From the NCBI GenBank assembly GCA_001771065.1, contig MESQ01000005.1, forward strand, positions 62,001 to 126,000: 64,000 nt of DNA, in the 5' to 3' direction. This document shows, one piece after another, positions 26,568 through 39,470 of this stretch; within the stretch, counting starts at the first letter, position 1, and every line of letters starts with the position of its first letter. Under the pieces are notes generated by a model. It made no database searches. It was not told the origin of the DNA and worked only from the letters and a program-made list of their open reading frames with translations. The translations under genes and the position numbers were made by a program. The DNA is from Burkholderiales bacterium RIFOXYD12_FULL_59_19. GTDB taxonomy: Bacteria; Pseudomonadota; Gammaproteobacteria; Burkholderiales; Burkholderiaceae_C.

Positions 26568-26903
26568 TCAATCAGGCTTGGGCTTGTCGCTGTGGGAGAC
26601 GTCATAACCATCAGCCACGTAAGCTGGGCCTTTCATGAGCCAGACGATCACACAACCGATAGAGATCGTCAGCACCGCCGTTAAGAGCAGCACAGCCAGG
26701 CCGATCATGGCAAAGTCAAAAACCTCAATGTGCCGTTCGATCTCGGCGGCACTGCCTTCGGTATAAAACAGCCGCACCAGCCCCGACAGCAGCAGGGGCA
26801 ACAGGCTGCCCAGCACCAGCACACGCGGCATCAGGCGCAGCAAACGCAGCTCAAAGCCGTAAGGCGTACGCTGGTAACCGGGGAGTTTTCTGAGCCAGTT
26901 CAT
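26568..26903 (-). CDS. Small predicted inner-membrane protein, two transmembrane helices
   Basis: A 111-aa protein I do not recognise. Two strong hydrophobic segments are visible, at about residues 26-45 (VLVLGSLLPLLLSGLVRLF) and 65-90 (MIGLAVLLLTAVLTI...). A basic N-terminus precedes them (MNWLRKLPGYQR) and a polar tail with SHSDKPKPD follows. ATG 26903 lies 22 bases after the GNAT stop. The frame stays open far upstream but antisense to nothing plausible; that part is a shadow of the GNAT gene. Likely cotranscribed with the GNAT gene and sbcB. Confidence 0.6.
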   Translation of the reverse strand: MNWLRKLPGYQRTPYGFELRLLRLMPRVLVLGSLLPLLLSGLVRLFYTEGSAAEIERHIEVFDFAMIGLAVLLLTAVLTISIGCVIVWLMKGPAYVADGYDVSHSDKPKPD

Positions 26904-26925
26904 GGTGTCACAGGATGAAAAAAGG

Positions 26926-27429
26926 TCAAAGCCATTTTTGCATGAACTGCGCCTGCCCCATGGCCGGGTCCAGTTGGTAATTGTCGAAGCCCAGCCGCCG
27001 GTACAGTTTTTGGGCCGGTGTGTTGCCTGCGAGTACCTCCAGCGTGAGTTTGCAGGCACCCCGTGTGCGCGCCAGTTGCTCGACCAGCGCCAGCATCTGC
27101 TCCGCCACGCCCTGGCCGCGGTGCGATGCCAGCACCACCACGTCATGCACGTTAACCAGCGGTTGGCAAGCAAAGGTGGAAAAGCCCTCGACACAGTTGA
27201 CCAGGCCAACAGGCAGGCCAGCCACAGTCGCATCAAATGCCAGCACACTGAACATGTAAGCCCTAGCTGCCAGGGCTTGCGGCAAGTTGGTCTTGGCAAA
27301 ATCAGACAAGGGCTCGGCGCCACCCATGGGGTCACGGGCATAACCGTCGAGCAAATCCAGCAGGGCCTGCATGTGCTGCGGGTTGGTGTAGTCGGCTTGG
27401 CAAAGCGTCAGAGAAGTAATCGCAGTCAT
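26926..27429 (-). CDS. GNAT-family N-acetyltransferase
   Basis: A 167-aa acetyltransferase. The acetyl-CoA pyrophosphate loop is RGQGVAEQML near residues 106-115 (R-x2-G-x-A), and the closing NTPAQKLYRRLGF near 137 is the usual end of the fold. ATG 27429 has AAGGAT upstream and lies seven bases after the glmM stop, so it is probably in the glmM transcript. Substrate unknown; amines or ribosomal protein termini are typical for the superfamily. Confidence 0.85.
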   Translation of the reverse strand: MTAITSLTLCQADYTNPQHMQALLDLLDGYARDPMGGAEPLSDFAKTNLPQALAARAYMFSVLAFDATVAGLPVGLVNCVEGFSTFACQPLVNVHDVVVLASHRGQGVAEQMLALVEQLARTRGACKLTLEVLAGNTPAQKLYRRLGFDNYQLDPAMGQAQFMQKWL

Positions 27430-27436
27430 GGGATCC

Positions 27437-28768
27437 TTAGCCGCTGATGGTGTTGGCAATACGCTCGGCACAGGCTTTGGCCTGATCCGGATCACGCGCC
27501 TCGACCATGACCCGTACCATGGGTTCGGTGCCGCTGGCGCGGATCAGCACCCGGCCGTTTTGGCCCAGTTCCGCTTCCACGGCCAGGGTTTCAGACGCCA
27601 GCCTGTCACTGGCGCGCCAGTCCTGCCCGGGTTTGAGTCGGATGTTGATGAGTGTTTGCGGAAACAGCGTGACCCCGCTGAGCAGTTCGGCCAGTGACTT
27701 GCCGCTGCGCACGCTGGTTTGCAGCACCTGCAGGGCAGAAATGAGTCCGTCGCCGGTGGTGTGCTGGTCCAGCGCCAGCAAGTGGCCCGAACCCTCACCG
27801 CCGAGCAACCATTTGTTTTTTTCCAGTTCTTCTAGCACGTAGCGGTCCCCCACCTTGGCACGCACCAGGGGCACCCCGCGCGCTTGCAAAGCCAGTTCCA
27901 CCGCCATATTGGTCATGAGGGTGCCGACCACACCGGGCACCGCCTTGCCGCGGCGCAGGCGGTCATCGACCATCAGGTAAAGCACTTCGTCGCCGTTGAA
28001 CAGACGGCCATCGGCATCAACCACCTGCAAGCGGTCGGCATCGCCATCCAGGGCAATACCCACGTCGGCCCGATGCAGCCTGACCGCTTCGATAAGCGCC
28101 TCGGGGTGGGTAGCGCCAAAGCCTTTGTTGATGTTCAGACCATCCGGCGAACAACCGATGGCAATCACCTCGGCACCCAGTTCATGGAACACCTTGGGGG
28201 CAATTTGATAGGCAGCGCCGTTGGCCGCATCGACCACAATGCGCAAGCCTTTGAGCGACAGGTTGTTGGCAAAAGTGCTTTTGCAGAACTCAATGTAACG
28301 GCCGGCGGCATCGTCCAAGCGCCGTGATTTACCCAGGTTGGCAGAGTCCACCCAGACCGGCTCCTGGCGCAGCGTGGCTTCGACGTCGCGCTCCCAGGCA
28401 TCGGGCAACTTGGTGCCCTGGGCGCTGAAAAACTTGATGCCATTGTCGTCAAACGGATTGTGGCTGGCGCTGATGACCACACCCAGCGAGGCGCGTTGCG
28501 CCCGTGTCAGGTAAGCCACCCCCGGCGTTGGCAAAGGGCCGAGCAGCACCACATCGACCCCGGCCGAATTAAAACCACTCTCCAGCGCGCTCTCCAACAT
28601 GTAGCCGGAAATTCGGGTGTCCTTACCAATCAGCACGGTGGGTTTGGCCTCATGGCGTTTCAGCACTCGACCGACAGCATGGGCCAGCTTGAGGGTAAAG
28701 TCTGCCGTGATGGGTACCTGCCCGACCGTACCGCGGATGCCGTCGGTACCAAAATATTGCCTAATCAT
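27437..28768 (-). CDS. glmM: Phosphoglucosamine mutase
   Basis: Interconverts glucosamine-6-phosphate and glucosamine-1-phosphate, the step before UDP-GlcNAc for peptidoglycan and LPS (443 aa). The active-site serine loop is [15 protein letters not shown] near 101-115, the metal loop is DGDADRLQ near 241, and the phosphate-binding end is [11 protein letters not shown] near 416. N-terminus [13 protein letters not shown] is typical. ATG 28768 has GAAGG upstream. It follows folP by 37 bases, the folP-glmM order common behind ftsH in proteobacteria. Confidence 0.96.
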   Translation of the reverse strand: MIRQYFGTDGIRGTVGQVPITADFTLKLAHAVGRVLKRHEAKPTVLIGKDTRISGYMLESALESGFNSAGVDVVLLGPLPTPGVAYLTRAQRASLGVVISASHNPFDDNGIKFFSAQGTKLPDAWERDVEATLRQEPVWVDSANLGKSRRLDDAAGRYIEFCKSTFANNLSLKGLRIVVDAANGAAYQIAPKVFHELGAEVIAIGCSPDGLNINKGFGATHPEALIEAVRLHRADVGIALDGDADRLQVVDADGRLFNGDEVLYLMVDDRLRRGKAVPGVVGTLMTNMAVELALQARGVPLVRAKVGDRYVLEELEKNKWLLGGEGSGHLLALDQHTTGDGLISALQVLQTSVRSGKSLAELLSGVTLFPQTLINIRLKPGQDWRASDRLASETLAVEAELGQNGRVLIRASGTEPMVRVMVEARDPDQAKACAERIANTISG

Positions 28769-28805
28769 TGCTCTGCCTTCACCTGAGTCTTGAAACAAAC
28801 AACGG

Positions 28806-29678
28806 CTATCTTATCGCCTCCAGCACCCGCATGGCTTGCACGGTTTCCTTGACATCATGTACCCGCAGCACCGAGGCGCCACGCTCAGCGGCCAGCAGCG
28901 CTGCCGCCAGGCTGGGCGCCAGTCGCGCAGAAGCTGGCAGGGCGGTACCGGGCGGCGCCGTACGCGGCACCATACCCGCCAGCGACGACTTGCGCGACCA
29001 GCCCGCCAGCAAGGGGTAACCCGTCTGCAGCAGCTCGGCCTGGCGCGCCAGCAAGGCAAAATTTTGTGCCACGGTTTTACCAAAGCCGATACCTGGGTCC
29101 AGCATGATTCTGGATTTCTCCACGCCGAGCGCCTGTAAATCCTCGGCTACCTGTTCCAGGAAGTCGCGCACCTGCGGCAACACATCGCCCTGCATCGGCG
29201 CCACTTGCATGGTCTGGGGATCACGGTGCATGTGCATCAGACAGACGCCACAGCGGGGGTGCGCCGCCACCACCTCGGTAGCGTGCAGGCTTGGTGCGCC
29301 CACATCGCCCTCATGCCATCGCAGGGCCCAGATGTCGTTGATGATGTCGGCGCCCAGGTCCAGCGCGGCCTGCATCACCTGTGGCTTGTAACTGTCCAAC
29401 GACACCGGCACACCCAGACGGACCGCCTCGCGCAGCACCGGAATGACGCGGTCCAGCTCCTCATCCAGACTGACCTGCGGCGCTCCCGGACGAGTGGACT
29501 CACCGCCAATGTCGAGGATATCGGCACCATCACGGATCAGTTGTTCGCAGTGCCGAATCGCGGCCAGCGTGGAACCATGCTGGCCACCGTCCGAGAATGA
29601 ATCCGGCGTGACGTTGACGATACCCATCACTTTGGGACGCGTCAGGTCAATTTGATAACGACTGGTTTGCCAATACAT
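28806..29678 (-). CDS. folP: Dihydropteroate synthase
   Basis: Condenses p-aminobenzoate with the pterin pyrophosphate in folate synthesis (290 aa); the target of sulfonamides. Both family signatures are visible: [15 protein letters not shown] near 18-32 and [11 protein letters not shown] near 57-67, followed by the conserved GIGFGKT and AGWSRKSSL segments. ATG 29678 is preferred to a TTG two codons upstream. It lies downstream of ftsH, but a strong terminator separates the two, so folP-glmM probably has some readthrough or its own promoter. Confidence 0.95.
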   Translation of the reverse strand: MYWQTSRYQIDLTRPKVMGIVNVTPDSFSDGGQHGSTLAAIRHCEQLIRDGADILDIGGESTRPGAPQVSLDEELDRVIPVLREAVRLGVPVSLDSYKPQVMQAALDLGADIINDIWALRWHEGDVGAPSLHATEVVAAHPRCGVCLMHMHRDPQTMQVAPMQGDVLPQVRDFLEQVAEDLQALGVEKSRIMLDPGIGFGKTVAQNFALLARQAELLQTGYPLLAGWSRKSSLAGMVPRTAPPGTALPASARLAPSLAAALLAAERGASVLRVHDVKETVQAMRVLEAIR

Positions 29679-29709
29679 AGTCAAAACCTGTGCTGAAAAT
29701 TTGTCAGAT

Positions 29710-29734
29710 AAAAAAAACGGGGCCGCAGCCCCGT
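29710..29734 (-). terminator. Intrinsic terminator after ftsH
   Basis: On the minus strand a seven-base-pair GC-rich stem (ACGGGGC/GCCCCGT, four-base loop, 29734-29717) is followed at once by a run of T. It lies 17 bases past the ftsH stop and before folP. Confidence 0.88.
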
Positions 29735-29750
29735 TGTTGGATTTATACGC

Positions 29751-31670
29751 TCAGGCCGCATGGGGGGCAGCATCCGGATTGACGGCCGGTGTGCCGCCGC
29801 TGCCGGTGTCTGAACTGGACGCCGGCACGCGTGGTGACCAGTCCTTGGGCGGCCGTGGCGGCTTGCCGGCCATGATGTCGTCAAGCTGGTCACTGTCGAT
29901 GGTTTCCCACTCCAGCAAGGCCTTGGCCATCACGTGCATGTGCTCACTGTGCTCTTCGATCAGGCGGCGCGCCAGGGCGTACTGCTCGTCGATGATGCGC
30001 CTCACTTCAGCATCGACCTTTTGCATGGTCTCTTCGCTCATATTAGTGGTCTTTGTGACCGAGCGACCCAGGAACACTTCTCCTTCATTTTCAGCATACA
30101 CCATCGGCCCAAGTGCTGCCGTCATGCCATAACGCATGACCATGTCACGGGCGATGTGGGTGGCGCGCTCAAAGTCGTTGCTGGCGCCGGTGGTCATTTG
30201 GTTCATGAACACTTCTTCGGCAATACGGCCACCAAACAGCATGCTGATCTGGTTCAGCATGTACTCTTTGTCGTAGCTGTAGCGGTCTTGCGCCGGCAAG
30301 CTCATGGTAACGCCCAAAGCACGGCCACGCGGGATGATGGTGACCTTGTGCACCGGGTCGCACTTGGGCAGCAGCTTGCCGATCAGGGCGTGCCCCGACT
30401 CGTGGTAGGCCGTGTTGCGGCGCTCGCTCTCGGGCATGACCATACTCTTGCGTTCCGGGCCCATCAGAATCTTGTCCTTGGCTTTCTCGAAGTCCTGCAT
30501 CTCCACGGTACGAGCGTTACGTCGCGCCGCCATCAGGGCGGCTTCGTTGCACAAATTGGCCAGGTCAGCACCTGACATGCCAGGCGTGCCACGGGCGATC
30601 ACGGCCGGGTTGACGTCCGGGCTCAAGGGCACCTTACGCATGTGCACATTCAAAATTTGCTCACGGCCACGAATATCGGGCAGCGTCACGTAGACCTGGC
30701 GGTCAAAGCGGCCCGGGCGCAGAAGTGCCGCATCCAGAATGTCCGGGCGGTTGGTGGCAGCCACCACAATCACACCAACATTGGTTTCGAAGCCGTCCAT
30801 TTCGACCAGCATCTGGTTCAGTGTTTGCTCGCGCTCATCGTTACCGCCGCCCAGACCGGCGCCGCGCTGGCGACCGACCGCGTCAATTTCGTCGATGAAA
30901 ATGATGCAGGGCGCATTTTTCTTGGCGTTGTCAAACATGTCACGCACCCGCGAGGCACCGACACCGACAAACATCTCAACAAAGTCGGAGCCCGAAATGC
31001 TGAAGAAAGGCACCTTAGCTTCACCGGCAATGGATTTGGCCAACAAGGTTTTACCGGTACCCGGTGGGCCAACCAGCAGCAAGCCGCGCGGAATACGACC
31101 ACCCAACTTTTGAAATTTGGCGGGGTCTTTCAAAAAGTCAACCACCTCTTTCACTTCTTCTTTGGCTTCGTCGCAACCTGCCACGTCGGCAAAAGTCACG
31201 GTATTGGTGTTTTCATCAAGCAGGCGCGCCTTACTCTTGCCAAAGCTGAAAGCGCCGCCTTTGCCGCCCCCCTGCATCTGGCGCATGAAGTAGACCCAAA
31301 CACCAATCAAGAGCAGCATCGGGCCCCAGCTGACCAGCAGCGTCATCAGGAGCGAACCTTCTTCGCGTGGGCGCACGTCAAATTTGACGTCATTGGCAAT
31401 CAAGTCACCCACCAGGCCCCGGTCAAGGTAAGTGGCTGTGGTGCGCACCTTGCGGTCGTCACTGGTGACGGCCAGAATTTCTGTGCCGCTCTGGCCTTCC
31501 TGGATGATGGCACTTTTGATCCGGTTGCCGCGAACTTCTTCCAGAAAGTCCGAGTAACCCAGATAGCCGGCCCCTGCCGTCGGACGCGTGTCAAATTGCT
31601 TGAAGACGGTGAACAACACCATCGCAATGACCATCCAGACCGCAATTTTCGAAAACCATGGATTGTTCAA
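29751..31670 (-). CDS. ftsH: ATP-dependent zinc metalloprotease FtsH
   Basis: Membrane-anchored AAA+ protease that degrades LpxC, sigma-32 and misassembled membrane proteins (639 aa). Two N-terminal membrane helices flank a periplasmic domain (about 8-27 and 105-125). Walker A is GPPGTGKT near 205, Walker [11 protein letters not shown] near 264, the second region of homology includes [19 protein letters not shown], and the zinc site is HESGH near 427. I set the start at TTG 31670: GGAG (31677-31680) lies six bases before it and the resulting N-terminus NNPWFSK matches homologues. rlmE lies 116 bases upstream on the same strand. Confidence 0.95.
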   Translation of the reverse strand: MNNPWFSKIAVWMVIAMVLFTVFKQFDTRPTAGAGYLGYSDFLEEVRGNRIKSAIIQEGQSGTEILAVTSDDRKVRTTATYLDRGLVGDLIANDVKFDVRPREEGSLLMTLLVSWGPMLLLIGVWVYFMRQMQGGGKGGAFSFGKSKARLLDENTNTVTFADVAGCDEAKEEVKEVVDFLKDPAKFQKLGGRIPRGLLLVGPPGTGKTLLAKSIAGEAKVPFFSISGSDFVEMFVGVGASRVRDMFDNAKKNAPCIIFIDEIDAVGRQRGAGLGGGNDEREQTLNQMLVEMDGFETNVGVIVVAATNRPDILDAALLRPGRFDRQVYVTLPDIRGREQILNVHMRKVPLSPDVNPAVIARGTPGMSGADLANLCNEAALMAARRNARTVEMQDFEKAKDKILMGPERKSMVMPESERRNTAYHESGHALIGKLLPKCDPVHKVTIIPRGRALGVTMSLPAQDRYSYDKEYMLNQISMLFGGRIAEEVFMNQMTTGASNDFERATHIARDMVMRYGMTAALGPMVYAENEGEVFLGRSVTKTTNMSEETMQKVDAEVRRIIDEQYALARRLIEEHSEHMHVMAKALLEWETIDSDQLDDIMAGKPPRPPKDWSPRVPASSSDTGSGGTPAVNPDAAPHAA

Positions 31671-31676
31671 GCCAAA

Positions 31677-31680
31677 CTCC
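31677..31680 (-). promoter_or_regulatory. Shine-Dalgarno deciding the TTG start of ftsH
   Basis: GGAG with a six-base spacer to TTG 31670. The other candidate, TTG 31697, has no purine-rich site and would add nine unconserved residues. Confidence 0.72.
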
Positions 31681-31786
31681 AGTAAATAAGCATTCAATCA
31701 AACATTAGCACAATGGTCACAATTCTAGGCTTTTCAAGGCGCGCTTTGGCAAGCCAACACCAGCAGCCACAGCGTCTGCAAGGAAT

Positions 31787-32461
31787 TCAGCGGGTTCTCA
31801 GCTGAAGGCCAATCAGAAATGTTTCTGACGACTTGTCGCGTGAGGCCTTGGGCTTGAGCCGTTTGACCGTGACAAAAGTTTCCCTAAAGCGCTGGTACAA
31901 GGCGTCGTAACTGCCGCCATGGAACACTTTGGCTACCAGCGCGCCTTCAGGCTTGAGGTGATCCTGCGCAAATTCAAGCGCCAGTTCAATCAAATGTTCA
32001 ACGCGTGCCGCGTCGGCCGAGCTGATGCCTGACAGGTTGGGCGCCATGTCGGAGATCACCACATCCGCCCGCTGGCCCTGCATGTGTTTTGCCAATTGGG
32101 CCAGCACCTCATCTTCGCGTAGATCGCCCTGAATGAATAACACGTCCTCGATCGGCTCCATGGGCAACAGATCAAGCGCGATGATGCGGCCATTGAGCGC
32201 GCCTGCAGCCGCTCCACCACCGGTGGCCGATTTGGGTGACAGCTTGCGCCGCACATACTGGCTCCAGGCCCCCGGTGCCGAACCTAGGTCCACCACCAAC
32301 TGACCCGGCTTGATCAGGTGCAGGGTTTCGTCAATTTCCTGCAACTTGTAGGCCGCCCGCGCCCGGTAACCGTCTTTTTTTGCCAACTTGACATAGGTGT
32401 CGTTGACGTGGTCGTTGAGCCATGCCCTATTGACCTTGCTGCTTTTAACTGCTGATTTCAT
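31787..32461 (-). CDS. rlmE: 23S rRNA (uridine-2'-O-)-methyltransferase RlmE (FtsJ/RrmJ)
   Basis: SAM-dependent methylation of U2552 in the 23S A-loop (224 aa). The SAM site is [14 protein letters not shown] near 60-73, and the K-D-K-E residues of the active site can be placed in YKLQEID (near 38), SDMAPNLSG (near 137) and LVAKVFHGG (near 177). ATG 32461 is chosen over a GTG three codons earlier. It diverges from yhbY with a 22-base gap, the usual rlmE-yhbY arrangement, and precedes ftsH as in E. coli. Confidence 0.95.
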   Translation of the reverse strand: MKSAVKSSKVNRAWLNDHVNDTYVKLAKKDGYRARAAYKLQEIDETLHLIKPGQLVVDLGSAPGAWSQYVRRKLSPKSATGGGAAAGALNGRIIALDLLPMEPIEDVLFIQGDLREDEVLAQLAKHMQGQRADVVISDMAPNLSGISSADAARVEHLIELALEFAQDHLKPEGALVAKVFHGGSYDALYQRFRETFVTVKRLKPKASRDKSSETFLIGLQLRTR

Positions 32462-32483
32462 AGTTCTCACCGATAATACTGTT

Positions 32484-32957
32484 ATGTCTCAAATTCAACT
32501 GACCCCCGCCCAACGCAAAGCGCATCGCGCCGACGCCCACCACCTCGACCCCGTGGTCATGGTCGGTGGCGACGGCCTGACCGACGCCGTCAAAAAAGAA
32601 GCCGATGCCGCGCTGAAGGCACATGGCCTGATCAAGGTACGCGTCTTCTCTGACGACCGTGCCGCCCGCGAAGCCATGTTTCAAACCCTGGCCGACGAAC
32701 TCAATGCCGCCCCAATCCAGCATATCGGCAAATTACTGGTGCTGTGGCGACCGCTGCCCGAGCGCGAAAAAACTGCCGACGAAGACCGCAAACCCGGCCC
32801 GCGTGAAGTCAAGGTGCTCAAGTACAGCACCCGTGGCGGCCAACGCCCCGAGGTCAAAACCCTGCGCGTGCTGGGCAACCAGCGGCTCACGTCAGGTGGC
32901 CAGGTGAAACGCTCCAAGCCCAAACAGATCAGCATCAAAAAACGCAGTCAAACCTGA
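32484..32957 (+). CDS. yhbY: Ribosome assembly RNA-binding protein YhbY (CRM domain)
   Basis: A 157-aa protein whose first ~100 residues are the CRM RNA-binding domain with its GxxG loop ([10 protein letters not shown] near 27-36). YhbY associates with pre-50S particles. The C-terminal ~55 residues are basic and low-complexity ([15 protein letters not shown]), longer than in E. coli (97 aa) and typical of Burkholderiales. ATG 32484 fits the family N-terminus; the longer open frame overlaps rlmE. It diverges from rlmE and is followed by a family B repeat. Confidence 0.92.
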   Translation: MSQIQLTPAQRKAHRADAHHLDPVVMVGGDGLTDAVKKEADAALKAHGLIKVRVFSDDRAAREAMFQTLADELNAAPIQHIGKLLVLWRPLPEREKTADEDRKPGPREVKVLKYSTRGGQRPEVKTLRVLGNQRLTSGGQVKRSKPKQISIKKRSQT

Positions 32958-32997
32958 CATCTTGCAGGACAAACCAACTTAGGAACAAAGGCGGACT

Positions 32998-33075
32998 GTA
33001 GGGCGAACTTCCGTCCGCCATGGTGTTTGTAGGGCGGGTTTCAACCCGCCATGGTCGACTGAAGTCGACCCTACA
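32998..33075. repeat. Family B triple-hairpin repeat, copy B2 (between convergent yhbY and a DUF4149 gene)
   Basis: Same order as B1: an imperfect GGCGAACTTCCGTCCGCC, a perfect GGCGGGTTTCAACCCGCC and a perfect GTCGACTGAAGTCGAC, bracketed by GTAGGG and CCCTAC. It again fills the space between convergent genes. Confidence 0.75.
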
Positions 33076-33106
33076 GAACCCGACAAAACACCAGACCCCT
33101 TGGGCT

Positions 33107-33529
33107 TTAACCAGACTTTCGGGTCATCTTCCAGAACGTCACCCCGGCACACAGCCACTGCAGCGCAAACATGACGCTGCCCACGCTATGCCACAGTCGC
33201 AAATTCTCCCGATTCACGATCCGGGGAGCAATGGCAAATTCCGACAGCAGCGCCAACAACACCCCAAGCAACATGAACATCATGGCGGACTGCGCTCGCC
33301 CGGTCTCAGGGTTCCCCTGATCCGGCCGGTGCAGCAGCAACAGCAACAGACCACACCCGGTACTGAGCCAGGTTTGCGCAGTAAACAACTTGGCTGCCAT
33401 GCCACCTGCCAAGGCCGGGCTGGGCAAATGCGCAAACAGCGATGGCACAACCAATGCGCCCAGGGCGGTCAGACTGCCCCACCATAGGGCGGCCAGCCAG
33501 GGGGCCAAAACCTGAGCGCGTGCGGCCAT
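33107..33529 (-). CDS. DUF4149 (TMEM205-like) membrane protein
   Basis: A 140-aa integral membrane protein with four hydrophobic segments (about 8-30, 45-66, 80-98 and 112-132). The N-terminal WLAALWWGSLTALGALVVPSLFAHL pattern and the central PRIVNRE segment match DUF4149 proteins, whose function is unknown. Its ATG abuts the greA stop (TAA then ATG), so it is translationally coupled to greA, an arrangement recurrent in Burkholderiales as far as I recall. Confidence 0.82.
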   Translation of the reverse strand: MAARAQVLAPWLAALWWGSLTALGALVVPSLFAHLPSPALAGGMAAKLFTAQTWLSTGCGLLLLLLHRPDQGNPETGRAQSAMMFMLLGVLLALLSEFAIAPRIVNRENLRLWHSVGSVMFALQWLCAGVTFWKMTRKSG

Positions 33530-34006
33530 TTAGCAGTAGCTAACCGACATCACTTCGTAGCGGCGCAAGCCTGCCGGGGCCTGCACTTCGGCCGTGTCAC
33601 CTTCGACCTTGCCAATCAGGGCGCGGGCAATCGGGCTGTTGATGTTGATCAGACCAAGTTTCAGATCGGCCTCGTCTTCACCGACGATCTGGTAGCTGAC
33701 TTTTTGTCCGGACTCTTCGTCTTCAAGGGCAACCGTGGCACCAAACACCACCCGACCATCGGCATGGAGTTCCGTCGGATCAATGATTTGTGCGGCCGAC
33801 AGTTTGCCTTCAATTTCCTTGATGCGACCTTCGACAAAACCTTGTTTGTCCTTGGCCGATTCGTATTCGGCGTTCTCGCTCAGGTCACCCTGTGCGCGCG
33901 CTTCGGCAATGGCGTTGATGACCGCTGGTCGCTCAAACGCTTTGAGTTGATGCAACTCGGCCTTGAGTTTGTCAGCACCACGTTTGGTAAGGGGAAGGGT
34001 CGCCAC
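33530..34006 (-). CDS. greA: Transcript cleavage factor GreA
   Basis: Binds the RNA polymerase secondary channel and stimulates cleavage of backtracked RNA (158 aa). The N-terminal coiled coil bears the acidic tip in GDLSENAEYESAKD near 40-53, and the C-terminal FKBP-like domain ends in RRYEVMSV. The start is GTG 34006 with GGAG (34013-34016) six bases upstream. It precedes a DUF4149 gene and lies behind the carB terminator, so it probably has its own promoter in the 114-base gap or relies on readthrough. Confidence 0.95.
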   Translation of the reverse strand: MATLPLTKRGADKLKAELHQLKAFERPAVINAIAEARAQGDLSENAEYESAKDKQGFVEGRIKEIEGKLSAAQIIDPTELHADGRVVFGATVALEDEESGQKVSYQIVGEDEADLKLGLININSPIARALIGKVEGDTAEVQAPAGLRRYEVMSVSYC

Positions 34007-34012
34007 GTTCAG

Positions 34013-34016
34013 CTCC
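34013..34016 (-). promoter_or_regulatory. Shine-Dalgarno for the GTG start of greA
   Basis: GGAG with a six-base spacer to GTG 34006; no ATG lies near the conserved N-terminus. Confidence 0.7.
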
Positions 34017-34027
34017 GTGAATAAGGT

Positions 34028-34067
34028 GAAAAAAATGACACCGCCGAACGTTGCCGTTCGGCGGTGT
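34028..34067 (-). terminator. Intrinsic terminator after carB
   Basis: A perfect 13-base-pair stem (ACACCGCCGAACG / CGTTCGGCGGTGT, four-base loop, 34067-34038) is followed on the minus strand by CATTTTTTTC. It ends the carA-leuE-carB transcript just before greA. Confidence 0.92.
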
Positions 34068-34120
34068 GAACTGGATTATGCCGTGAATATCGGACGAAAA
34101 CCGACGATCTGGACCGAGGC

Positions 34121-37423
<3,303 letters not shown>

Positions 37424-37448
37424 GTTGAGGAACTGCTCTCTTGTTTTA

Positions 37449-38138
37449 TTAATTCAAATTGGCGGTGGCCAGTTTGGCTCCGAACCACAAAAACAGGCCG
37501 CCCACCAGGCTTGACAACCCGGCGGACAGCTTTTTACGCTGCGCAAATCCTTGCGCCAATTTGGCCCCGGTGACGATCAGCACCGACAGATACAGGGCGC
37601 TGAAAGTCATCAGAATGGCGCTCAGGATCAAAAACGGCACTTCCGGATGGGCATAACTGGTGTCGATGAACTGCACAAAAAACGACAGCAAAAACAAGAT
37701 TGCTTTCGGATTCAGCAGGCTGATCACCAGGGCGCGGCGGAACGGCCGCTGTAAATGGGCCCCGTTGGTTGCCACACTGGAAGCGACCGGACTCGAAGCA
37801 CCTGAAACGCTGGCCTGCACATCGGACTGCACACGCAAGCCGCCAAGCGCCGCGCGCAGCAAATTGAAGCCGACCCAGGCCAAGTAGGCCGCACCCACGT
37901 ACTTGACCACCATGAACATGGCAGGGTAAGTACGCAGCACACCGGCGGCCCCCAGGGCGGTACACAACAATAAGATGGTATCGCCCACAAACACGCCGTA
38001 AGCGCCCTGAAAACCGGCGCGCACGCCGCGCGCGGTTGCCACCGACAACACATACAGCGAATTGGGACCAGGCAGCAAAATGATGCAAAAGGCACCAATC
38101 ACATAGGTCCACAGGTCAGTGACGCCGTAAAAACTCAT
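37449..38138 (-). CDS. leuE: Leucine efflux protein (LysE/RhtB family), inserted between carA and carB
   Basis: Inner-membrane amino-acid exporter (229 aa) with the LysE superfamily pattern: [18 protein letters not shown] near residues 20-37, GVFVGD near 46, and [17 protein letters not shown] near 139-155. The last is close to E. coli LeuE, hence the symbol, but the substrate is inferred. About six membrane segments are visible. A Ser/Ala-rich insertion (about 103-125) is unusual. Its ATG overlaps the carA stop (ATGA), so it is translationally coupled into the carbamoyl-phosphate operon. An arginine- or pyrimidine-related export role is possible but unproven. Confidence 0.85.
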   Translation of the reverse strand: MSFYGVTDLWTYVIGAFCIILLPGPNSLYVLSVATARGVRAGFQGAYGVFVGDTILLLCTALGAAGVLRTYPAMFMVVKYVGAAYLAWVGFNLLRAALGGLRVQSDVQASVSGASSPVASSVATNGAHLQRPFRRALVISLLNPKAILFLLSFFVQFIDTSYAHPEVPFLILSAILMTFSALYLSVLIVTGAKLAQGFAQRKKLSAGLSSLVGGLFLWFGAKLATANLN

Positions 38139-39322
38139 CCACGCGACTCCATGGCCGCCACAAAACGGTCAAACAGGTAACCAATGTCATGCGGACCGGG
38201 GGAAGCTTCGGGGTGACCCTGAAAGCAGAATGCCGGCTTGTCGGTACGTTCCAGGCCCTGCAGCGTGCCATCGAACAGGCTGATGTGGGTGGCGCGAACG
38301 TTAGCGGGCAGAGTTTTTTCGTCCACGGCAAAACCATGGTTCTGGCTGGTGATGCTGACGCGACCGCTGTCCAGGTCTTTCACCGGATGATTGGCACCAT
38401 GGTGACCAAACTTCATCTTGAATGTACTGGCGCCGGACGCCAGCGCCATGATCTGGTGCCCCAGACAAATACCAAAGGTGGGGATACCACTCTCCATCAG
38501 TTCGGCGGTCGCAGCAATGGCGTAATCACAAGGCTGCGGATCACCCGGGCCGTTGCTCAGGAAGATGCCATCGGGTTGCTGCGCCAGGACATCGGCTGCC
38601 GGGGTTTGTGCTGGCACCACGGTGACCCGGCAGCCACGCTGGGCCAACATGCGCAGTATATTTTTCTTGACACCAAAGTCATACGCCACCACATGGAAAC
38701 GTGGCGCGGTTTGTTCGCCAAAACCGGGCTGGCCATTGGGCTGCGGGTTGAACAGCGCCCATTCGGTCTGCGTCCAGCCATAAGTTTCCCGGGTGCTGAC
38801 CACCCGGGCCAGGTCGAGACCTGCCATGCTGGGTGCGCCTTTGGCCAAAGCCACGGCTTGGTCGATGACCGCCTGGGTTACCACCTCACCGGCGGCCAGT
38901 GCCAGGATACAGCCGTTTTGCGCGCCCTGAGTGCGCAGATGGCGCGTCAACTGGCGGGTGTCAAGGTTGGCGATGGCCACGGTACCCTGTTCGCGCAAAT
39001 AAGCGTCGAGCGACTGGCTGGAACGAAAATTGGAGGCCAGCAGGGGCAGGTCCTTGATGATCAAGCCTGCGGCCTGGACGCAGTCAGACTCCATGTCCTG
39101 CGCATTAACACCGTAATTGCCGATGTGCGGATAGGTCAAAGTGACAATTTGCTGGCAATAGCTGGGGTCGGTCAGGATTTCCTGGTAGCCGGTCATGGAG
39201 GTGTTAAAAACCACCTCACCCACCGTGGAACCCGTGGCCCCGATGGAATTACCAAGATAGACCGTTCCGTCTGCGAGCGCCAGGATGGCCGATGGGGTAT
39301 TTCCCTTGAGAGACAAAAGCAC
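38135..39322 (-). CDS. carA: Carbamoyl-phosphate synthase small (glutaminase) subunit
   Basis: Class I glutamine amidotransferase subunit (395 aa). The N-terminal CPSase domain shows [13 protein letters not shown] near 19 and [16 protein letters not shown] near 40-55. In the GATase domain the nucleophile is Cys in [10 protein letters not shown] near 272, with the His and Glu in HPEAS near 356. I placed the start at GTG 39322, because GGAG (39329-39332) lies six bases upstream and the N-terminus then fits homologues; a TTG at 39355 would add 11 residues. A TATAAT hexamer lies 123-128 bases upstream. Confidence 0.95.
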   Translation of the reverse strand: MLLSLKGNTPSAILALADGTVYLGNSIGATGSTVGEVVFNTSMTGYQEILTDPSYCQQIVTLTYPHIGNYGVNAQDMESDCVQAAGLIIKDLPLLASNFRSSQSLDAYLREQGTVAIANLDTRQLTRHLRTQGAQNGCILALAAGEVVTQAVIDQAVALAKGAPSMAGLDLARVVSTRETYGWTQTEWALFNPQPNGQPGFGEQTAPRFHVVAYDFGVKKNILRMLAQRGCRVTVVPAQTPAADVLAQQPDGIFLSNGPGDPQPCDYAIAATAELMESGIPTFGICLGHQIMALASGASTFKMKFGHHGANHPVKDLDSGRVSITSQNHGFAVDEKTLPANVRATHISLFDGTLQGLERTDKPAFCFQGHPEASPGPHDIGYLFDRFVAAMESRG

Positions 39323-39328
39323 TGGGTT

Positions 39329-39332
39329 CTCC
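39329..39332 (-). promoter_or_regulatory. Shine-Dalgarno deciding the GTG start of carA
   Basis: GGAG with a six-base spacer to GTG 39322. Confidence 0.72.
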
Positions 39333-39444
39333 GAAATAGTTACGGGTACGCCCAAGCACGCAGGAATGACTCCTGAAGCTGCTACTGACTGGGATTGGGC
39401 TTGGACTGCTACGTTGAGCGTACGCGGGTGCGAAATTGACCTGA

Positions 39445-39470
39445 ATTATAGCCTAGGGACAACCCTAGGC
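39445..39470 (-). promoter_or_regulatory. Hairpin overlapping the methyltransferase stop, abutting a TATAAT hexamer upstream of carA
   Basis: A perfect eight-base-pair stem GCCTAGGG/CCCTAGGC (39470-39451, four-base loop) contains the TAG stop (39465-39467) of the upstream gene. The minus strand continues directly with TATAAT (39450-39445), a consensus -10 for carA, though no good -35 is seen. It has no T-tract, so it may be a weak terminator or an mRNA end-protecting hairpin. Confidence 0.45.
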
